Shown: one piece after another, positions 1 through 9,548 of the stretch | How positions within the stretch are numbered: position 1 is the first letter of the stretch | Layout of the letters: each line of letters begins with the position of its first letter | Source: Raffaelea ambrosiae | Lineage: Eukaryota; Ascomycota; Sordariomycetes; Ophiostomatales; Ophiostomataceae | Reading direction: 5' to 3' | Length of the DNA stretch: 64,000 bases | Assembly (NCBI GenBank): GCA_002778195.1 | Contig: PCDI01000005.1 | Coordinates: 427,351-491,350 of the forward strand | Notes under the pieces: generated by a model | The model's database searches: none | What the model saw: only the letters and a program-made list of their open reading frames with translations | What the model was told of the DNA's origin: nothing | Translations under genes and position numbers: made by a program

Positions 1-710
1 CTCACTTCTCTTCTAATTCCATCGCCGGTGCTATTGCTGGCTGTTCTGTGGTCCTTCACTGTTGCTTCCTTCTCAAGAACCCTTCTCTACCCACACCCTA
101 TATCTCCCATCATCTCTCTTCCCGATCATGCATCTAACGACTGAAAGATTGATTTCTTCCATGTTTCTTTGATTCACTCTTTGCGGGTTTCCGGTGGCAC
201 GCATTCTCCAGAGGTCTTTTATTTTTCCCCAAGTTTTTTTTGCTTCTTCAGTTGTGTTTTTGCGTGCTGTTGTGTTGTTGTGTTTTTGTTTTTATTTTTT
301 TTATTTTTTTTGTCCTTTTTCTGTTCATTCTTGCTCGATTCCCCTGGGGACGGCGTTTTTTTTACCACTTTTCTCTCCGCGCGCTTGTGCGGTTTGCCGT
401 TCTATCATTATTTTTTTTTTCCTTCTTTATTTTTTTCTCTTCCTTTCTTCTCTTCTGCTTTTGCGCCTGCTTCGACGGAATGGAGAGATGGAAGGCTTCT
501 TCTTTTTCGCTCCCATGACCTTTATGTGCTTTACTCTTAGCTATTTGAGTCCGTATTTGGGCAATGGTGGAAATGGAGACAAATGTGTATCAACGCACGC
601 AACGTGCAATCTTGCATCCTGGCATCTCGTACGTGGCTCTCCGTGTGTAGATGCATGCGGTGGTGAACTTGATGACTAAGACCGACGATGTCTCGTATGC
701 GAACAAACGA

Positions 711-804
711 GAAACTGGCCAGCCATGGCAGAAACTGGCCAGCCATGGCAGAAACTGGCCAGCCATGGCAGAAACTGGCCAGCCATGGCAGGAACTGGCC
801 AGCC
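711..804. repeat. 20-bp minisatellite, about 4.7 copies
   Basis: The unit GAAACTGGCCAGCCATGGCA is repeated four times exactly (711-790) and followed by a partial copy with one change (GGAACTGGCC at 791-800). The unit length is not a multiple of three and no gene runs through it, so it is intergenic. Near-identity of the copies suggests recent expansion or homogenisation. Confidence 0.95.
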
Positions 805-1070
805 CGCACTGGCTGGTGTTGCTGCACTGTCTGCAGCAGCTGAGGCTGCAGTGGTCTCAGTCTACTGCAAAGCGTTGCTAAATGTAGCTACGCCGTATAC
901 GAAAAGTACTGCTATGTATATGCATAGTACGAAATACAGTCCCTGCAAAGAGGAAGAAAAAGCCCTCCATTCCTTCGCTCTTGGCTCAGCCCTCTTTTTT
1001 TCTTCTCTCCACGTTTTTCGCGCCTCACCTTTGTGTCACGAGGGTCAGCTCGTGTTGTTGTTCTGTTGTT

Positions 1071-1118
1071 GTAGTTCTTGTGTTGTAGTTCTTGTGTTGT
1101 AGTTCTTGTGTTGTAGTT
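1071..1118. repeat. 14-bp minisatellite
   Basis: The unit GTAGTTCTTGTGTT occurs three times in register from 1071 and then degenerates into GTTGTTG-rich sequence. It is intergenic. Confidence 0.85.
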
Positions 1119-2050
1119 GTTGCTGTTCTTGTTGTTGGAGCCACTCTTGTGCTTCTCTTTCTGACTGTGCCGCCTCTTTTTTTTCTTGTCTGGTTTTCGT
1201 TCCTGCTTCTCGCATCCGGTTTTGGTTTCAGCTTGTTTTCATTCTCGGTGGCTTGCATACATAACCGGGCCTTTTCTTGTCTGTTTGCTCGTTCGGGTCA
1301 TATTCCGCTGCCAACTAACGGGCCAAGGCGATGCATGTAGCACAACCTACACGTACATAGCAGCTGACAAGCCTGCAACGTCCACCCCGGGAGGGCCAAG
1401 GCAGCAGCTTCCCGGCACACGGGGAGGCGAAGTTGGCTGCCCGCCAGGTTGGTGGATTGTTGGTGGCTTGTGCTGGAGTTGTTGGATCTGTGAGGGGGGC
1501 TGTGCCCGTATTCCCCCTTCAGGAAGACAGGAAACAAAGAAGATGTCTTTTCATGGGGAGTGGTCGTCGTGTCTTTTCTTTATTTTTTTTTCTTTCTATG
1601 TTTTTCATTCTCTCTCTGCAGTGCTGACTGTTGGCCATGAATCACAAAAGGCCAACGCTTCCAGTTTCACGAGGCAGAACTACATAGTGGAAGAGACATC
1701 GGCCCAATGTTGTTGACTGCATCATATGCCATCACCGCCTCTTCTCGTAGAGTGCCTCGGACGTTGACCGCTCCCAGTCCCCCCGTCTTCCCCGGTGTCC
1801 TTCTTCCTGCAGGTCCCGGGATCAGGGAATGGGAAGTCTGAGTCGTCTCAGGAGTCTGAGCAGGCTGGGCATGGCATGTTCGTGGCACACACACACATGC
1901 ATGTTCTCGGCCATTCGCATCCTGCGCTCGCCTTCCAGAAGCTTGTCAGATTCCCGGCTGACAAGCAGAGACGTCATGGGCTTGCTGTCCGGGTTCACTC
2001 GTATCATCAGCCACTGTGAATCACTTGTTCTGGGTAGTGGTGACAGTGGC

Positions 2051-2063
2051 TATATATATATAT
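2051..2063 (+). promoter_or_regulatory. TATA-like run upstream of the small secreted protein gene
   Basis: An alternating TA run (TATATATATATAT) lies about 200 bp before the ATG at 2265. It is followed by a CT-rich stretch ending in an imperfect CGACCT hexamer repeat (2192-2233). Position and composition fit a core promoter, but a plain TA microsatellite is the alternative. Confidence 0.4.
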
Positions 2064-2264
2064 GTGTCATGTTCTACTGAACTTTGCCCAGTCTCTGGAT
2101 ATCTTCTTTCTTTTCTCTCTCAACACTGACAACAAGCTGTTGTGAGCACATCTCTGAGGCCACCCTACAGAAGAATCACATAACTACCTGTCGACCTCGA
2201 CCTCGACCTCTACCTCGACCTCTATCTCTACCTTTTCATGTTCCATCTGCCGACATCCTCCACT

Positions 2265-2633
2265 ATGAAGTTCCTTCTCCTCGCTTCCTCCGGCCTGGCC
2301 CTCGTCGGCTGGGCCGCCGCTGCTGCTGCTCCTCTGCACATCATCCACGCCCGTGCTTCGTCGGATCCTCTCGCCACGTCCACCAGCACCAGCACCATTG
2401 CACAGACTGCCGATGCGGCGACGGCGTCCGTGACACCTGCTGCTGATGTCGCTGCTGCCACCACCGCTTCCGTGCGCTGCGACCTCGAGTACTGCGCCAG
2501 CGGCACCTCCTGGTGCGAGTACTGGGGCGGGATTTCGTCGTTTGATGGGCAAGGAAACCCGCGGCCGGGCGAGACGCGGAAGCCGATTGGGACGTGTGGC
2601 GGGGCAGCGGCGACGGCGACGACGACTGCGTAG
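2265..2633 (+). CDS. Small secreted cysteine-containing protein, unnamed
   Basis: A 122-residue single-exon protein of unknown function. The N-terminus is a clear signal peptide (MKFLLLASSGLALVGWA, cleavage likely around residue 17-22). An Ala/Ser/Thr-rich linker (about 30-70) follows, then a compact C-terminal module with four cysteines at 72, 77, 84 and 111, in the arrangement C-x4-C-x6-C-x26-C, with aromatic and Gly residues around C84 (WCEYWGG) and a PGETR motif before the last Cys. Modules of this type occur in small secreted proteins of Sordariomycetes, recalled from general knowledge and not checked. The ATG at 2265 is preferred over an upstream non-ATG frame extension because it begins the signal peptide. 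Effector, cell-wall or antimicrobial roles are possible; none is shown by the sequence. Confidence 0.72.
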   Translation: MKFLLLASSGLALVGWAAAAAAPLHIIHARASSDPLATSTSTSTIAQTADAATASVTPAADVAAATTASVRCDLEYCASGTSWCEYWGGISSFDGQGNPRPGETRKPIGTCGGAAATATTTA

Positions 2634-3404
2634 AGCATAGGGGGGAGCAAGGCCAGCCGGGTCGACCGAGTCAGCACGACCGAGTCAACACGACCGAGTC
2701 AACACGACCGAGTCAACCAACACAGATAGCAAACGAGCGGCAAAGGAGCACAAGGAGCACACAGGGTGGCAGCCGACGATCGGGTGACGGGCTGAACAGA
2801 GAGAGTCAAAGCAGGACCATGCAAGAGAAGGGCGGACAGGAGACGTGATTCAACTGCTGTTGGGCGAGACATTTTCAAACAAACGAGGATTTGAAGGATA
2901 TTTCTGTAGGAGCATCGAGCATGTAGGGAGTGTATGCAATGGCATTGCTTTTCTGTTTTCGGCAGAGCCGTGGGAAGACAGAGGCACTGAACACAGAACT
3001 GGCACAGGTGTGAACACAGAACTGGCACAGGTGTGAACACAGAACTGACACAGAACTGAACACGGAACTGACACCGGACTGAACACGGAACGCAGACACG
3101 GAACGCAAACACACGGCTAAATGTAGAGGGATCTGTGTGCAGGTCTGTCCAAGTCTGGCCGTCTGGCCAGGTCTGACTGTCTGTCAGGTCGTCCAGATAT
3201 TCTGTATACAGATGACGTCGACAGTTTTGGCCTCGTCCTTTTCTTTTCCTCGCTTCTCTTTTGTTTCCTCGCTTCGCTCGTTCTTTTTGTTTCCTCGCTT
3301 CGCTCGGTTGTCCTTGCCGCTCATTTGTCCGCTCGTTCATCCTCGCCACTCATTTGTCCTCTTTCTTCTTCTCTCACTTCACTCGTGAATCCCCCCCCCC
3401 CCCC
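2634..3404. other. Intergenic, repeat-rich 3' flanks of two converging genes
   Basis: This stretch separates the plus-strand secreted protein from the minus-strand GH131 gene. It holds a 14-bp ACGACCGAGTCAAC repeat (about 2663-2718), a 23-bp minisatellite (2988-3112), repeated CCTCGCTTCGCTCG blocks (about 3245-3310) and a C15 homopolymer at 3391-3405. No coding region is supported. Confidence 0.7.
2988..3112. repeat. Degenerate minisatellite built on GAACACAGAACTGGCACAGG
   Basis: Two near-perfect 23-bp copies (2991-3036) are followed by shortened derivatives with GAACACGGAACTGACAC-type variation up to about 3112. The decay from one side suggests an ageing array. Confidence 0.8.
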
Positions 3405-4223
3405 CTATACAGCCGGCCCTCCAATCGTCGTCGTCACCGGCCCCGACTCTATATACACCCCCGAAAAGTAAATGTCCTCCGTGCCGTCGCTGTATCCCGA
3501 CCGCGGCAGCTCCAGCACCCCCAGGTGCCAGTCCGCCCCGTTGGACGACGCCGCCACCGACACCGGCGCCACGACCTGCGTCAGCGGCGCGCCCCCCTCC
3601 GAGTGCCAGAACCCGACCTTGCCGCCGGCAAAGTCGATCTCGTACGCCACGTTGTGCCACACGTCCGCCTGCCACGCCGTCGTCCACAGGCTCTTCTGGC
3701 TCACCATCCACTGCAGGTGCGCATTGCTCGTGCCCGCGTCGCCGCTGATCCACCCGCTCTTGAGCTCCGTGAAGTGGCTCTCGAAAAAGCAGATCTGGTG
3801 CTCGCGCTGCGTGCTCGGCGCGTTCGCCGCGCGGCGCATCAGCGAAAAGTGGTAGGCCACCGTCTTGCTGCTGCCGGACGCGATGGCCGTCGGTGCCGCC
3901 GTCTGCGGGATCAGCTCGATGCGGCGCATCGTCTGGCCGTTCCAGTACGCGGTGCTGTCGAGCGTGAAGCGGGCGCCCTGCTTGGCGACGGTGTCGTTGG
4001 GGTTCTTGTAGTCGGGGCTGAGCGCAATGTACTTGTCGACCGCGGCCGAGCCGTGGATGTAGTACTGGTAGGGGCCGACCTGGTTGGCCCAGGACCACTT
4101 GTCGAGGTCGGCGGCGGTGGCGAGGTCGTTGAACCGGCCGTCCCAGAGAACGGCCGCGTGCGAGAGGCCGACCGAGAGAGGGAGGAGGAGGAGGAGGCGG
4201 CGGCGGCCCAAGAACGGAAACAT
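3405..4223 (-). CDS. Glycoside hydrolase family 131 beta-glucanase, secreted
   Basis: A 272-residue single-exon protein. GH131 enzymes are fungal extracellular beta-1,3/1,6- and 1,4-glucanases acting on cell-wall or plant glucans. The start at 4223 gives a short basic N-terminus and hydrophobic signal peptide (FLGRRRLLLLLPLSVGLSHA), then the family opening AVLWDGRFND (24-33). Other visible family segments are RRIELIP (100-106), CFFESHFTELKSG (145-157), HLQWMVSQ (169-176), WHNVAYEIDF (189-198) and a C-terminal IYFSGVYIESG. Glu103 and Glu148 are the best candidates for the catalytic acids (inference from spacing). An upstream in-frame Met at 4286 would bury the signal peptide and is rejected. 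No carbohydrate-binding module is present. The TAG stop abuts a run of 15 C on the plus strand, so the 3' end is exposed to homopolymer errors. Confidence 0.88.
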   Translation of the reverse strand: MFPFLGRRRLLLLLPLSVGLSHAAVLWDGRFNDLATAADLDKWSWANQVGPYQYYIHGSAAVDKYIALSPDYKNPNDTVAKQGARFTLDSTAYWNGQTMRRIELIPQTAAPTAIASGSSKTVAYHFSLMRRAANAPSTQREHQICFFESHFTELKSGWISGDAGTSNAHLQWMVSQKSLWTTAWQADVWHNVAYEIDFAGGKVGFWHSEGGAPLTQVVAPVSVAASSNGADWHLGVLELPRSGYSDGTEDIYFSGVYIESGPVTTTIGGPAV

Positions 4224-4812
4224 TGTGAGGACGTGTGGGAGCTGATGTCTAACGAAGACCGTCGAGAACAAAAACAAAGAAGGCACGCAACAAATCGAGC
4301 CAAGATCTCTACTCTACATCATGTCTTGTTTTTTTTCGGCTCTTTTGTTCTTTCTTTTTTCCCTCTTTATCTTCTTTCCTATTCTCTGACCAGGAAGTGG
4401 TACATGTTCCCGCTCGGGCTGCGGACTGGAGGCTCCGGGAAGTGGTACATTGGACACGGGGCTGTAAGTCAAATTGGGCACAGTACGGCAGTTTAGCCGG
4501 ATAAAGAACAATAAAGAGGGTTGTCTTGGCCATTCTAGACTTGGAGGGAGACACAGCCATTCGCCGTCGATCCTGGTAGTTGATTCATGTTCTTCTTCGT
4601 CCTTGCAATATCGTCGTAATATCGTCCTTGTCGTCTTGTGAATGTCATGTAAATATCATCAGTGTTGTCGTATTGACAATCATTCGTTTTTTGTTCATTT
4701 TGGTTCATTTTGTTCATTTTGTTCATTTTGTTCAATTTTGTTCAATTTTTTCTTCTTTTTTCTTTTTTTTTCTTTCCCCCCCCCCCAAACACATTCTTCT
4801 TGTTTATCCCCC
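4224..4812. other. Intergenic; 10-bp TTCATTTTGT repeat near its end
   Basis: This is the promoter region of the minus-strand GH131 gene and the 3' flank of the downstream MDR gene. A (G)TTCATTTT repeat runs from about 4693 to 4750, followed by a T-rich tract and a C11 run (4776-4786). No gene is seen. Confidence 0.65.
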
Positions 4813-6012
4813 TCACGGAACAAGCACCAGCCGCTTCGTCAGAATCTCGTCAGACGTCCACACCGTCTCAATGTCGCTCAGCGGCGCCGTCCAGTACGCA
4901 AACGGCGGCGTTCCCACCGCCGCCATCGCGCCCACCATGCCCGCCATCTCCCGCCCCACGTCCGCCCGGCCCCAGCTGCCCGGCCCCGAGCCCATCACCC
5001 GGATCGGCTTCCCGCCCAGCAGATGCAACGGCAGCGCCAGCGTCTCGTCCTCCGCATGCCCGCCCGCCAGGACCACGTACTGCAGGTTCGCCACGGGGTC
5101 GGCCTCGGCGGCCTGCAGCAGCTGCACGGCCGCGTCGCCGCCGACGTAGTCGAGCACGATGTGGACCGGTCCCAGGCCGGGGGGCAGCGAAATGGGCTGC
5201 CCGGCGCGGTAGGGCACGGCCACGTCCAGCCCCGCCACGTCGCCCAACACGTCCTCCGCGCCCTCCGCGTGCCGCGCCAGGCCCACGACCGTCTTGGCGC
5301 CGAGCCGCCGCGCCACCTGGACGGCACAGCGCCCGCTGTTGCTCGTGGCCCCCAGCACGGCCACGGTGCCGTAGTGCGGGTCCGCCACGGGCCGGCCGGC
5401 CGGCCCCCAGATGGGCGCGACCACGCGCGCCCGCAGGGCCATCCAGGCGGACTGCACGCTGCGGGCCAGCGCGGCGACGGCGACCGGGTCCACCGCCTGG
5501 GCGCCGTCCTCGTCCAGCGGCACCGCCTGCGTGCGGTCGACATTGGCATACTCGGCCAGCACGGGGACGGCGGCCAGGCTGGGCACAAAGTACAGGCGGC
5601 CCGAGGCTTCGTCCCGGCCGACGGCGTCCAGGCTGGGGTCGAAGGGCAGGGGCCGGCCGCCGCGGGTGGTGGGATGCAGCCCGGCGGCGCGGCTGAGCAC
5701 GGCGCGGGGCACGCCGGCCGCCAAGATGCGGAGGCGGAGCTGGTTCTCTGCCGGGGGGGGCAGGTCGGGGACGTCCATGTACCGGGGCGGCCGGCCCCAT
5801 TCGGTGACGCGGCCGGCCTTCATGGCCCGGGGTGAGGTGGAATGGATGCGACGGCAGGACGAGGAGGAAGAAGGAGAAGAAGACGAACAAAAGAGAGAAG
5901 ATCGGGAGAAGAGGGCCAAGGAGGGCCGGGCAGTCATCATCCGGGCAGAATGCGCCATGCTCGACGACGAGGGCAGGGCCTGGCGTCTGGCCATTCTACC
6001 AAGGGAAGCCAT
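4813..6012 (-). CDS. Zinc-less MDR oxidoreductase (quinone/enoyl reductase-like), probably mitochondrial
   Basis: A 399-residue single-exon protein of the medium-chain dehydrogenase/reductase superfamily. The catalytic N-domain begins near MKAGRVTEWG (64-73) and the Rossmann nucleotide-binding motif is VAVLGATSNSGRCAVQ (217-232), followed by ARRLGAKTVV. The Cys/His ligands of zinc alcohol dehydrogenases are absent, so a quinone-oxidoreductase-like NADPH enzyme is likely; the substrate is unknown. Residues 1-63 are Arg/Ser-rich, lack acidic residues and end in RRIHSTSPRA, which looks like a mitochondrial presequence. Translation from the internal Met at 5823 would give a cytosolic 336-residue form, and Met 19 or 25 are other possible starts. 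The frame includes a G8 run at 5753-5760 that encodes prolines. Confidence 0.78.
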   Translation of the reverse strand: MASLGRMARRQALPSSSSMAHSARMMTARPSLALFSRSSLFCSSSSPSSSSSCRRIHSTSPRAMKAGRVTEWGRPPRYMDVPDLPPPAENQLRLRILAAGVPRAVLSRAAGLHPTTRGGRPLPFDPSLDAVGRDEASGRLYFVPSLAAVPVLAEYANVDRTQAVPLDEDGAQAVDPVAVAALARSVQSAWMALRARVVAPIWGPAGRPVADPHYGTVAVLGATSNSGRCAVQVARRLGAKTVVGLARHAEGAEDVLGDVAGLDVAVPYRAGQPISLPPGLGPVHIVLDYVGGDAAVQLLQAAEADPVANLQYVVLAGGHAEDETLALPLHLLGGKPIRVMGSGPGSWGRADVGREMAGMVGAMAAVGTPPFAYWTAPLSDIETVWTSDEILTKRLVLVP

Positions 6013-7102
6013 GGTGGGCGACGAGGGGCGTGGCTATGTCTGGCGTGAATGGGGTTTTTTGCTTTTTTTTACTTTTCTTGTTTCTTCTTTGCGTGTTCTG
6101 GGTGATGGATATGGAGAGGGAGTGAGTGTCTTGGTGAATGATATAAAGGGCGAGTATATGGGGATTTGGATGCGGGGGAGACAAGTCTGGAGACCAGTCT
6201 GGGGATGCGAATCCGGGGATTTGGCTATATACATAGAGCCTCCCAGAGGGAACATCCAGAGGGAACATCCAGGAGGAATCGGCCAGAGAACATCGGGAGA
6301 GGGATGACGCTGAACACGCCACGACGTGCAAGCCCGGCGGGTTGTCAGTCCGGGGACCGCAATGAGCATGCCTCGGGGTTCTTTGCAGGCCTTGGGTCTT
6401 TGCAGGTCTTTGCAGGTATCGTGGCCAGCCATGCAGACGCCCTGGGATACCTGGGACTACATGCGGAATATTGATTGGCCTGCCCAAAAAACAGGTGGCC
6501 CATTCCGCACCCTTTGAGCCTTTCCGGACAGATGGAAAGGCTGCAGCATCCTGGGTCGCGGGGGATCCGGGGGGGGGGGCCTTTTTTTCTGGAGTGATTT
6601 TGGAGTGAGCAGATACTAGGACGATTCGTATGACCTCCCTTGAGCGTGTATGTGTACGTGTATGTGTGCCGGGTCGGGGGGACGGCTGGCGCGGGTCATT
6701 CCAGTAGGCCAGTCAGGCCAGCCAACGAGGTAACTAGTAAAGCAGTCAAATAAGCCAAATACCAAATAAGCCAAGCAATAAAGCCACGAGTATCTCAGAT
6801 CATGCAGATGCACACCCAAACGCCCAGTCTGATGCAAGCTGCAAAGAAAAGCCAACGCTGCCCGGTATCCTTAGTATCTTCCAATTCTTCCCATATCTTC
6901 CAATTCTTTCCAGTCTTCCTAGGTCTTCCCAGTCTTCCTAGGTCTTCCCAGTCTTCCCAGGTCTTCCCAGTCTTCCCAGGTCTTCCCAGTCTTCCCAGTC
7001 TTCCCAGTCTTCCCAGGTCTTCCCAAGATCTTTCCGGTATCAAATTCGCCATGCCGATTTCGTCTTTCCCCAGTCTTTGTCTCCAGTCTTTTCTCCACCA
7101 GC
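6013..7102. other. Intergenic between MDR and SUT genes; no gene seen
   Basis: This holds the promoter of the minus-strand MDR gene and the 3' flank of the transporter. It includes a short direct duplication AGAGGGAACATCC (about 6243-6270), a G11 run (6569-6579), a degenerate AATAAGCCAA repeat (about 6748-6785) and a minisatellite (6911-7026). Confidence 0.65.
6911..7026. repeat. 9/18-bp minisatellite CAGTCTTCC / CAGGTCTTCC
   Basis: About a dozen 9-10 bp units built on CCCAGTCTTCC and CCTAGGTCTTCC alternate through this block, which ends about 75 bp from the transporter stop codon. On the transporter's strand the repeat is purine-rich and may lie in its 3' UTR. Confidence 0.9.
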
Positions 7103-9548
7103 CTAGTACTCCAATCCACCCCCATAGCTCGTACCTCGGGCCGTGGCTGCCTTGTCCAGGCTGGCCCGCGACAGCTGCTCGCTGCTCAGCCGCCGCTTCA
7201 CCCCAGTCGGTGGTGCATCCTCCGCATTGTCTCCACCGTCCACGGCAATAGCGTCTCCGCCATCGCCGCCGCCGCCGCCGCCGCGATTGGCCGCCGGCTC
7301 GTCTGCCTCTTCCACGTGCACATGCGCAGCAGACGGCTCCCCCAAGGACAGCACGTCCGCCGGCTCGTCGTCGATGCAGTGCACCAGGTACACCGCCAGC
7401 AGCACCGTGATGCCGCCCAGCGCCATGACCACCGCAATGCTGTGGTCCCCGGGCGTGCCGCGCGGCTTCTGCAGGAACTTGAACACGATGCTCGAGCCGA
7501 CCGTCGAGATGATCTGCGGCGCCGCAATCGACATGTTGTGGATGCCGAGGATGACCCCCGCCTGGTCGTGCTCTTCCTCGGCGCCGTCGTCGCCAGCGTC
7601 CGCCTGGCCCGCCGGGCCCTTCTGCTTCCGCTTCCGCTGCTGCTTCTTCCGCCTCTGCTGCCGCACCAGCGCATCCCGCCGGCTGACCTCCGCGCCGATA
7701 ATCGCCCACGGCGCCCACAGCGTCAGCGCCCACGTGATCCCCACCAGCCCGATCAGCGCCGTGGCCGCCGCCACCGTCCGCACCAGCACCGTGCAGAACA
7801 TGCACACGCTGAAGAGCACCAGCGACAGCATCCACGCCCGCCGCAGCGTGAAGCCGGGGATCACCAGGTAGTCCAGCCAGGACTTGGGCTTGGCGTGGTC
7901 CCGACCCCCCTGGCCCTGGCCCTGGCCCTGGCCCTGGCCCTGGCCCTGGTCCTCTTCTTGGTCCTCCTCCTCGTCTTCCGTCCCGTCCAGCTGCCCCAGC
8001 GGCTTGCTGTCGTAGGTCGGCGCAATGAAAAACGGCAAGAACAGGTTCGTGCACAGGCTGGTGATGGCGTAGATGAGCAGCGCAAACGTGCCCACCCGCG
8101 TCGCCTGCTCGTAGAGCGCGTCCAGCTCGGCCGGCGTCATGTGCGGGTTGGCCTCCAGGAGCGGCTCCACGTAGATCTCCCCCACAAACTCGGACGTGTA
8201 GAACAGCATGGGGAAGAAGCCCACCCAGGCACAGAACTGCACCAGGCACACCTTCTTGACCTGCGGCGGCAGCCGCCGCATCGACACGAAGATGAGCTTG
8301 AAAAAAGCCACCACTCCGTTGGACTGCGCCGGCGGAGCCGATGCCGACGAGGAGGAGGACGACGACGACGACGAAGCCTGGTGGTTGTTGTCTGCTGCGT
8401 GGTCGGCCGGCTTGGCCGGCGCATCCTCGAGCCGGGGGTCGCGTTCCGGGATCATGAAGCAGCTGAGCGCCACCGTGACACCGAGCGAGATGCTGGCGAT
8501 GGCGCAGAGGTCCTGGAACTGCGTTGCGCCAAAGACGGGACCCAGCACCTTGGGCAGGTTGGCATAGCCGGCCACGTAGCCGAAGATGTTGCCGACGCCG
8601 GTGATGCGGCTGGCCATGGAGTTTGCAGCTTCTGGAGGGGGGGGGTTAGCACTGTCCAAGTTGGATCTAGACCTGTGGGAACGTGTCACTCCCATACAGT
8701 CTCATAGACTCATGACCTCGTGAATTCGTAATTCGTGAATTCGTAATTCGTGAATTCGTAATTCGTGAATTCGTGATCTCATGAGCTGAAGATCCCTCGA
8801 CGGCCCCGGGCACTCAGACTCTCGGCAGCCCTCGACTTCCCAGACCTGCAACACCTCTCTTTGGGTCTCTTCACGCCTCCCCAGAAAAAGTATATCTCTT
8901 ACCTTGCTGGTGCGCTGGCGCACAGTCCACAATAAAGGCCCGGATTGCCGCCTGCACCGCATTGATGGCAAAGTCCAGAATGTACACCCACAGCACCGCC
9001 ACCACGATGATGCTGTTCTTCACCACGCCCGCGTCCCGCGCGTAGCCAAACACGCCCGACAGCACGCCGCCCACCACCTCCTTGGTCCACGCCAGACACA
9101 TCAGCGACACCATCGTCGCCGCCGCCCCGCCCACCATAAACGGCCGCCGCTTGCCCCACCGCAGCCGGCACCGGTCGCTGCGCATCCCCACGTACGGCTG
9201 CACCAGCGTGCCCGACAGCGGGCCGGCGATCCACACCAGCGCCATCAGCGACTTGGAGAGGCCCAGGGACAGCAGGTACGGCGACCCGTTGGAGAGCTCG
9301 ACGCACCAGGCGATCTGGAGGCCGCCGATGCTGATCGTCAACAGGACCAGGTACCACACCGACTTGGTCTGCTGCCAGTAGTCCGAGTCGGGGCCCAGGC
9401 CTCTCTCGAGGTCTGGGAGGGGATGGGTGGCATGGACTCCGTCCGCCAGCAGAGGAGAGGTCTCGTCGGCGTGGGCAGTCTCGGGCGCTTCGTCGGGTGT
9501 CCGAGGCTGCGGCCCCGGACGCGAGGGATCGGAGGAGGAGGACGTCAT
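7103..9548 (-). CDS. Sucrose/alpha-glucoside H+ symporter, GPH/SUT-type MFS
   Basis: Exons 9548-8903 and 8631-7103 (724 aa); intron 8632-8902 has a GTAAG donor and CCAG acceptor. The join restores HQQEAANSMASRITGVGNI, a conserved segment of fungal SUT-like carriers. Exon 1 carries an acidic N-terminus and the first membrane helices, with the loop motif RSDRCRLRWGKRRPF typical of glycoside-pentoside-hexuronide/sucrose transporters. Exon 2 supplies the remaining helices. The protein is long because of three low-complexity insertions: a Ser-rich stretch after DPRLEDAPAKPADH, an acidic loop ending in a (GQ)n run encoded by a CCCTGG hexamer array (about 7910-7950), and a basic RRKKQQRKRKQKG loop. 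Expected role: proton-coupled disaccharide uptake at the plasma membrane; the substrate is inferred from family only. The intron contains a 15-bp minisatellite. Confidence 0.85.
8719..8775. repeat. 15-bp minisatellite inside the SUT intron
   Basis: The unit CGTGAATTCGTAATT is repeated three times perfectly (8719-8763) and followed by a variant copy ending in GTGATC. It lies wholly inside intron 8632-8902 of the transporter gene. Each copy contains a GAATTC palindrome. Confidence 0.93.

Larger units (their letters stand above)
1..2264. other. Intergenic, no supported gene; T-rich and repeat-bearing
   Basis: I see no coding region here. About 200-470 is extremely T-rich on the plus strand, and the open frames there are low-complexity Phe/Leu/Ser runs typical of pyrimidine tracts. 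Two minisatellites lie at 711-804 and 1071-1118 and are listed separately. A gene ending just before position 1 cannot be excluded. Confidence 0.6.

Noticed and set aside
169..679. Overlapping open frames of 90-160 codons
   Set aside because: They translate a T-rich tract into Phe/Leu/Ser runs, differ by frame only and have no domain or splice context.
3261..4496. 411-codon plus-strand frame
   Set aside because: It is the antisense shadow of the GH131 gene; its Arg/Val/His-rich composition is what GC-rich coding sequence gives on the reverse strand.
6795..8249. 484-codon minus-strand frame overlapping the transporter
   Set aside because: It runs in another frame of the SUT gene and through the 3' minisatellite; only the SUT frame has membrane helices and family motifs.
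2265..9548. Carbohydrate-use gene cluster (GH131 plus sugar transporter)
   Set aside because: The genes are separated by an unrelated oxidoreductase, share no visible promoter element and could be neighbours by chance.
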